NCBI GenBank assembly: GCA_002340095.1
Contig: DDKS01000022.1
Location: 1 to 35,608, forward strand
Direction of reading: 5' to 3'
Origin: Betaproteobacteria bacterium UBA2592
GTDB taxonomy: Bacteria; Pseudomonadota; Gammaproteobacteria; Burkholderiales; Rhodocyclaceae
Length of the DNA: 35,608 bases
A model generated the notes under the pieces. It did not search any database. It was given only the letters and a program-made list of their open reading frames with translations, and was not told the origin of the DNA. The position numbers and the translations under genes were made by a program. Every line of letters begins with the position of its first letter. Position 1 is the first letter of the stretch. Shown here piece by piece: positions 33,051 to 35,608 of the stretch.

Positions 33051-34064
33051 TCAGAAGGCGGCAGCTTCCGCCTCCAGGTAGGCCAGGCTCACGTACTTGC
33101 CGATGTTGCTGTCGAAACCGGCGGTTTCCTTGGCCCGGCCGGCCACCCGGGGGTCCTTCAACACCAGAGCCTTGGCGGCTTCGATGGGCTGGCCCGCCTC
33201 CACCGCCGCCACGCAGGGCTCGTAGATGCCCTGGAACAGCTCCCGGTTCCACTTTAGTACCCCGGGCCCCGGCTTGCCGTGGCCGGGAATCCAGATCTTG
33301 CTGGCGGCGTTCTGTTCCAGGGCGTCGTAGCATTTCAGGGTGCCCACGTAGGAACCGTCGTCCATGTTGGCAATGCGCCGGTCCATGGCCACGTCGCCCA
33401 CGTAGGTGATGCCATCTTCCACCACCTGGACACAGATGTCCGAGGGCGTGTGCGCCTTACCGTAGTGATGCATGCGCAGGGTGATGTTGCCGAACTTCAG
33501 TTCCTGGCCGTGGGCCAGGGGCTGATTGGGCACGATCACCCGGGTGCCCACCGTGGCCTGGTGGGTCCATTGTTCCATCAGGGTGCGCCAGAGATTGCCC
33601 TCCATCCCCTGAATGGCGGCAATGGTGCCGGGATGGGCGTAGATGGGCAGCTCGCCGAAGGCTTCGACGAAGGCCTGGTTTCCGAGGAAATGGTCGCCGT
33701 GGTAGTGGGAATTGACCAGCGCAATCACGGGCTTGCCGGGAAACTGCTTTTTGATCTGGCGGATCGCCATTTCGCCGATCTGCACCGACGCCCCCGTGTC
33801 GAGCACCACCAGACCCTTGGGCGTATCCACGAAGGTGAGGTTGCTCATCATCCCCTGGTTTTCCGGGGTGGGAAAACCGTCGGGGGAGTAAATCATCCAG
33901 ACATGGGGAGAAAGCTGTTGCAGGGGGTGGTCCTTCACCACCGGGCCCCGGATGAAGTCATCCACCTCCCTGGCGAAGGCGGAAACCGCCTGCCAGGGCG
34001 CGAATTCAACCGCCCCGAGGGCGGCCAGGGCGGCACTGCTGCGCAGAAATCGACGGCGATCCAT
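33051..34064 (-). CDS. Tat-exported metallo-beta-lactamase fold hydrolase
   Basis: A 337-residue periplasmic protein. The N-terminus MDRRRFLRSSAALAALGAVE has a twin-arginine motif (RRRFLR), so folded export is expected. The metal site is SHYHGDHFLGN (HxHxDH), with further His in the MHHYGKAHTPSD segment, Asp in YVGDVAMD and IPGHGKPG. This layout fits SoxH- and quinoprotein-associated zinc hydrolases, but no substrate can be named. AGGAGA precedes the ATG, and a TATAAC -10 lies 20 bases upstream of it. It stands alone between bluB (convergent) and a small membrane protein (divergent). Confidence 0.9.
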   Translation of the reverse strand: MDRRRFLRSSAALAALGAVEFAPWQAVSAFAREVDDFIRGPVVKDHPLQQLSPHVWMIYSPDGFPTPENQGMMSNLTFVDTPKGLVVLDTGASVQIGEMAIRQIKKQFPGKPVIALVNSHYHGDHFLGNQAFVEAFGELPIYAHPGTIAAIQGMEGNLWRTLMEQWTHQATVGTRVIVPNQPLAHGQELKFGNITLRMHHYGKAHTPSDICVQVVEDGITYVGDVAMDRRIANMDDGSYVGTLKCYDALEQNAASKIWIPGHGKPGPGVLKWNRELFQGIYEPCVAAVEAGQPIEAAKALVLKDPRVAGRAKETAGFDSNIGKYVSLAYLEAEAAAF

Positions 34065-34083
34065 CAGAGTCTCCTGTTTTGCT

Positions 34084-34089
34084 GTTATA
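34084..34089 (-). promoter_or_regulatory. -10 element of the metallo-hydrolase gene
   Basis: TATAAC (5/6) on the minus strand, 19 bases upstream of the start codon and just before the ribosome-binding site. The -35 (CTTTGG region) is weak. Confidence 0.4.
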
Positions 34090-34164
34090 AGGCGGGATCA
34101 TCGCGCCAAAGCCGGGGCGAGACAAGGTAAGCTTGGGGCCTTCGCTTCCAGTTCGTACCCCCCC

Positions 34165-34404
34165 ATGACTACCCGCCGCTATCCCCTGAGCTTCCTCATC
34201 CTCACCGCCTTGGGGCTTGCCACCGGCCTGCCCGGCCTCCTCAGCGTGGCCGGCTTCGGCGCCCCGCTGCATCCCCTGCTGGAAGACCCCATGGCCGGCC
34301 TGGCCCTGGTGGTTTCCGCCGTGGCCCTGATCGGCTCCGGCCTGTTCCCCTTCTTCATCGCCCGGCTGACCCGGGCGGGGGAAACCCCAGGACCGGAACG
34401 CTGA
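34165..34404 (+). CDS. Small two-helix membrane protein
   Basis: A 79-residue protein with two membrane segments (about residues 6-28 and 40-68; LSFLILTALGLATGLPGLLSVAGF and GLALVVSAVALIGSGLFPFFIARL), and a basic N-terminus (MTTRRYP). No family was recognised. The ATG at 34165 has only a pyrimidine-rich upstream sequence. It converges on the glycosylase gene with a 15-bp gap. Composition is like that of its neighbours. Confidence 0.6.
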   Translation: MTTRRYPLSFLILTALGLATGLPGLLSVAGFGAPLHPLLEDPMAGLALVVSAVALIGSGLFPFFIARLTRAGETPGPER

Positions 34405-34419
34405 CGCCGGGCCCCGCTT

Positions 34420-35148
34420 TCAGTCCGGCTCCCAGATGCCCAGCTCCACCAGCTGCCGGGTCGCCGCCGGAGCCCAGCCCCGGTTGGCCGCCGGGCTGGC
34501 CGGACTGGGATGCAGGATGCGCCCGAAACGGACCGGCAGCCCCGCCAGGGCGAGCCTGGCCCGCTTCTCGGCCCAGGCCCCGACGCCGATCACCCACTCG
34601 GGGGCCAAAGCCTCGATCATGGCACGCAGGTGCGCATCGCAGGCCGCCTGCAGCGCCTCCGCCTCCCGGGCCGGCAGTTTGTCCGGCGTCAGGTTGCGGC
34701 CCTCCTCGAAGAACACCAAAGGGCAGTAGTTGGCGACGAAATGCCTGGCGAAGAAGGCTTCCGGACTCCCGAAGCGCTCCCGGAACAGGCCCCACAGCCG
34801 CTGGCCGCTGACCTCGCTCCGCAGGCAGGCAAAGCCCTCCACCGGACGCCTGGGATTCTCCCGCTCCGGCTTGCCCACCGGCCCCTCCAGCCCCAGCCAG
34901 TCCCGCACCGCGGCGATCTCGCCAAAGGGCACCCCGGTCTGGGCCATGCCGAAGGGCCCGGGATTCATGCCCAGAAAAATCACCCGCTTCTTCCCGTCCC
35001 CGTACCGCTCCAGGTAATTGCGATGTACCTCCCAGGCATAGTCCAGGGGGTTGTAGATGTGGCTGACCGGCGCGGCGAAGGCAAGGGCATCGACCTGGCC
35101 GGACAATGCGCGGGCGGCGTCGATGAGGGAAGCGGCGGTGGAGGGCAT
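34420..35148 (-). CDS. SMUG1-type uracil-DNA glycosylase
   Basis: A 242-residue family 3 (SMUG1-like) uracil-DNA glycosylase that removes uracil and oxidised pyrimidines from DNA. Motif 1 is LGMNPGPFGMAQTGVPFG, whose Asn acts in catalysis in this family. Motif 2 is HPSPASPAANRGW with the conserved His. The intervening ANYCPLVFFEEGRNLTPDKL segment is also typical. The MPSTAAS start at 35148 fits better than the upstream ATG at 35178. It is a single gene, with GATAAT upstream on the minus strand as a possible -10. Confidence 0.92.
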   Translation of the reverse strand: MPSTAASLIDAARALSGQVDALAFAAPVSHIYNPLDYAWEVHRNYLERYGDGKKRVIFLGMNPGPFGMAQTGVPFGEIAAVRDWLGLEGPVGKPERENPRRPVEGFACLRSEVSGQRLWGLFRERFGSPEAFFARHFVANYCPLVFFEEGRNLTPDKLPAREAEALQAACDAHLRAMIEALAPEWVIGVGAWAEKRARLALAGLPVRFGRILHPSPASPAANRGWAPAATRQLVELGIWEPD

Positions 35149-35405
35149 GGGGTATGGGGGAAGTGAACAGGGCCGCAATTATCAACCCATTTCTGGCCAC
35201 CTCGAAAAAACAGGTCGTTTGCCCCCGGGCAATCGCATGAATGCCATGGTGGCGGACTGCTGAAACCGTTGTTTACGATCAAGCACCTACAAGCCTGCTG
35301 CTCACGGTCCTTTATTGGCCGGTTATTTGCGGCGATTGATGTAGAAGCGGTAAAAACTCAACGCTGACAGGTGGTCAAAATTGCGCACATCCTCCGCCGC
35401 GAGGC
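35149..35405. other. Low-GC intergenic region with one tiny ORF candidate
   Basis: This 257-bp gap between the glycosylase and the transporter is less GC-rich than the rest of the window. A 21-codon ORF on the minus strand (35388-35323, GTG start) ends SFYRFYINRRK and sits behind GGAGG, two bases from the GTG. A second ten-codon ORF (ATG 35390) shares the same site. No terminator with a clear T-tract was found. Confidence 0.5.
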
Positions 35406-35608
35406 TCAGAACCGCCAGGCGAGATTCACCCAACCGCGCGGGCTGGTGTCCCGGGTGTCGGACTGGGGTTTGCCGCCGTGGGTGCGCCAGGCGAGCGCTG
35501 CGTCGAGGCCGAAGTCTCCATGTTGCCAGCGCAGCCCCAGGCCTGAGCCTGCAATCGAGCGCGTGTTGTCGGCCAAGGGCGCAACCAGCCGGCCGTTGTC
35601 GGCATTGA
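35406..35608 (-). CDS. TpsB/ShlB-type transporter, C-terminal fragment (cut by window edge)
   Basis: Sixty-seven codons of a protein that continues past the right edge. The sequence (SIAGSGLGLRWQHGDFGLDA, then AWRTHGGKPQSDT and WVNLAWRF at the end) matches the C-terminal beta-strands of two-partner secretion outer-membrane translocators (ShlB/FhaC/HecB). The final Phe is the usual BamA-recognised outer-membrane-protein ending. These proteins export large TpsA adhesins or hemolysins, so a TpsA gene may lie nearby off the edge. The gene is read leftward. Confidence 0.8.
   Translation of the reverse strand, partial: NADNGRLVAPLADNTRSIAGSGLGLRWQHGDFGLDAALAWRTHGGKPQSDTRDTSPRGWVNLAWRF

Noticed and set aside
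35218..35242. TTGCC-CGGG-GGCAA hairpin near TTTTTT (minus strand) as a terminator of the transporter transcript.
   Set aside because: Only a 5-bp stem, and the T-run starts about eight bases away, so termination is doubtful.

Overview
The window is a GC-rich, densely packed chromosomal segment. Its gene order (LysM-dprA-smg-topB divergent from def-fmt-htpX, an incomplete EIIA/HPr/EI phosphotransferase set beside gshAB-apbE, metX-metW, and an ahcY operon led by an SAH riboswitch) points to a betaproteobacterium, most likely a Rhodocyclales relative such as the Azospira or Dechloromonas group. This placement is an inference from gene content. No tRNA, rRNA, CRISPR array, prophage or intact insertion sequence was seen. 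No gene-free stretch exceeds 300 bases.

Layout. 1-2377: yebC divergent from a HerA/YjgR-like ATPase gene. 2513-5904: methyl-cycle operon ahcY-tlyA-metF on the minus strand, with an SAH riboswitch leader. 5905-8062: SRPBCC gene, then rsuA-oxyR. 8155-13531: topB, smg, dprA and a LysM gene on the minus strand, with a small repeat-like element between topB and smg. 13661-15996: def-fmt-htpX. 16082-17987: metX-metW under a SAM-II type riboswitch and attenuator. 17988-23790: gshA-gshB-apbE, then EIIA(Man)-ptsH-ptsI. 23823-30084: a DUF3592 membrane protein gene, divergent from a three-gene signalling operon (histidine kinase, single-domain response regulator, and a REC-REC-PAS-GAF-PAS-GGDEF-EAL protein). 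30095-31990: fbp-prk. 32165-33040: small ORF and bluB. 33051-35148: Tat-exported metallo-beta-lactamase-fold protein, small membrane protein, SMUG-type uracil-DNA glycosylase. 35406-end: the C-terminus of a TpsB/ShlB-type outer-membrane transporter.

The most notable feature is RNA-level control of the methyl cycle at two points. The ahcY-tlyA-metF leader folds as an SAH aptamer, expected to raise SAH clearance when SAH accumulates. The metX-metW leader folds as a SAM-II aptamer followed by a strong intrinsic terminator and a plausible antiterminator, expected to stop methionine synthesis when SAM is plentiful. Other points are a nine-C homopolymer that puts the response-regulator start out of frame, a near-consensus heat-shock promoter before htpX, a 135-bp element with terminal inverted repeats, and recurring leaderless-type promoter arrangements.
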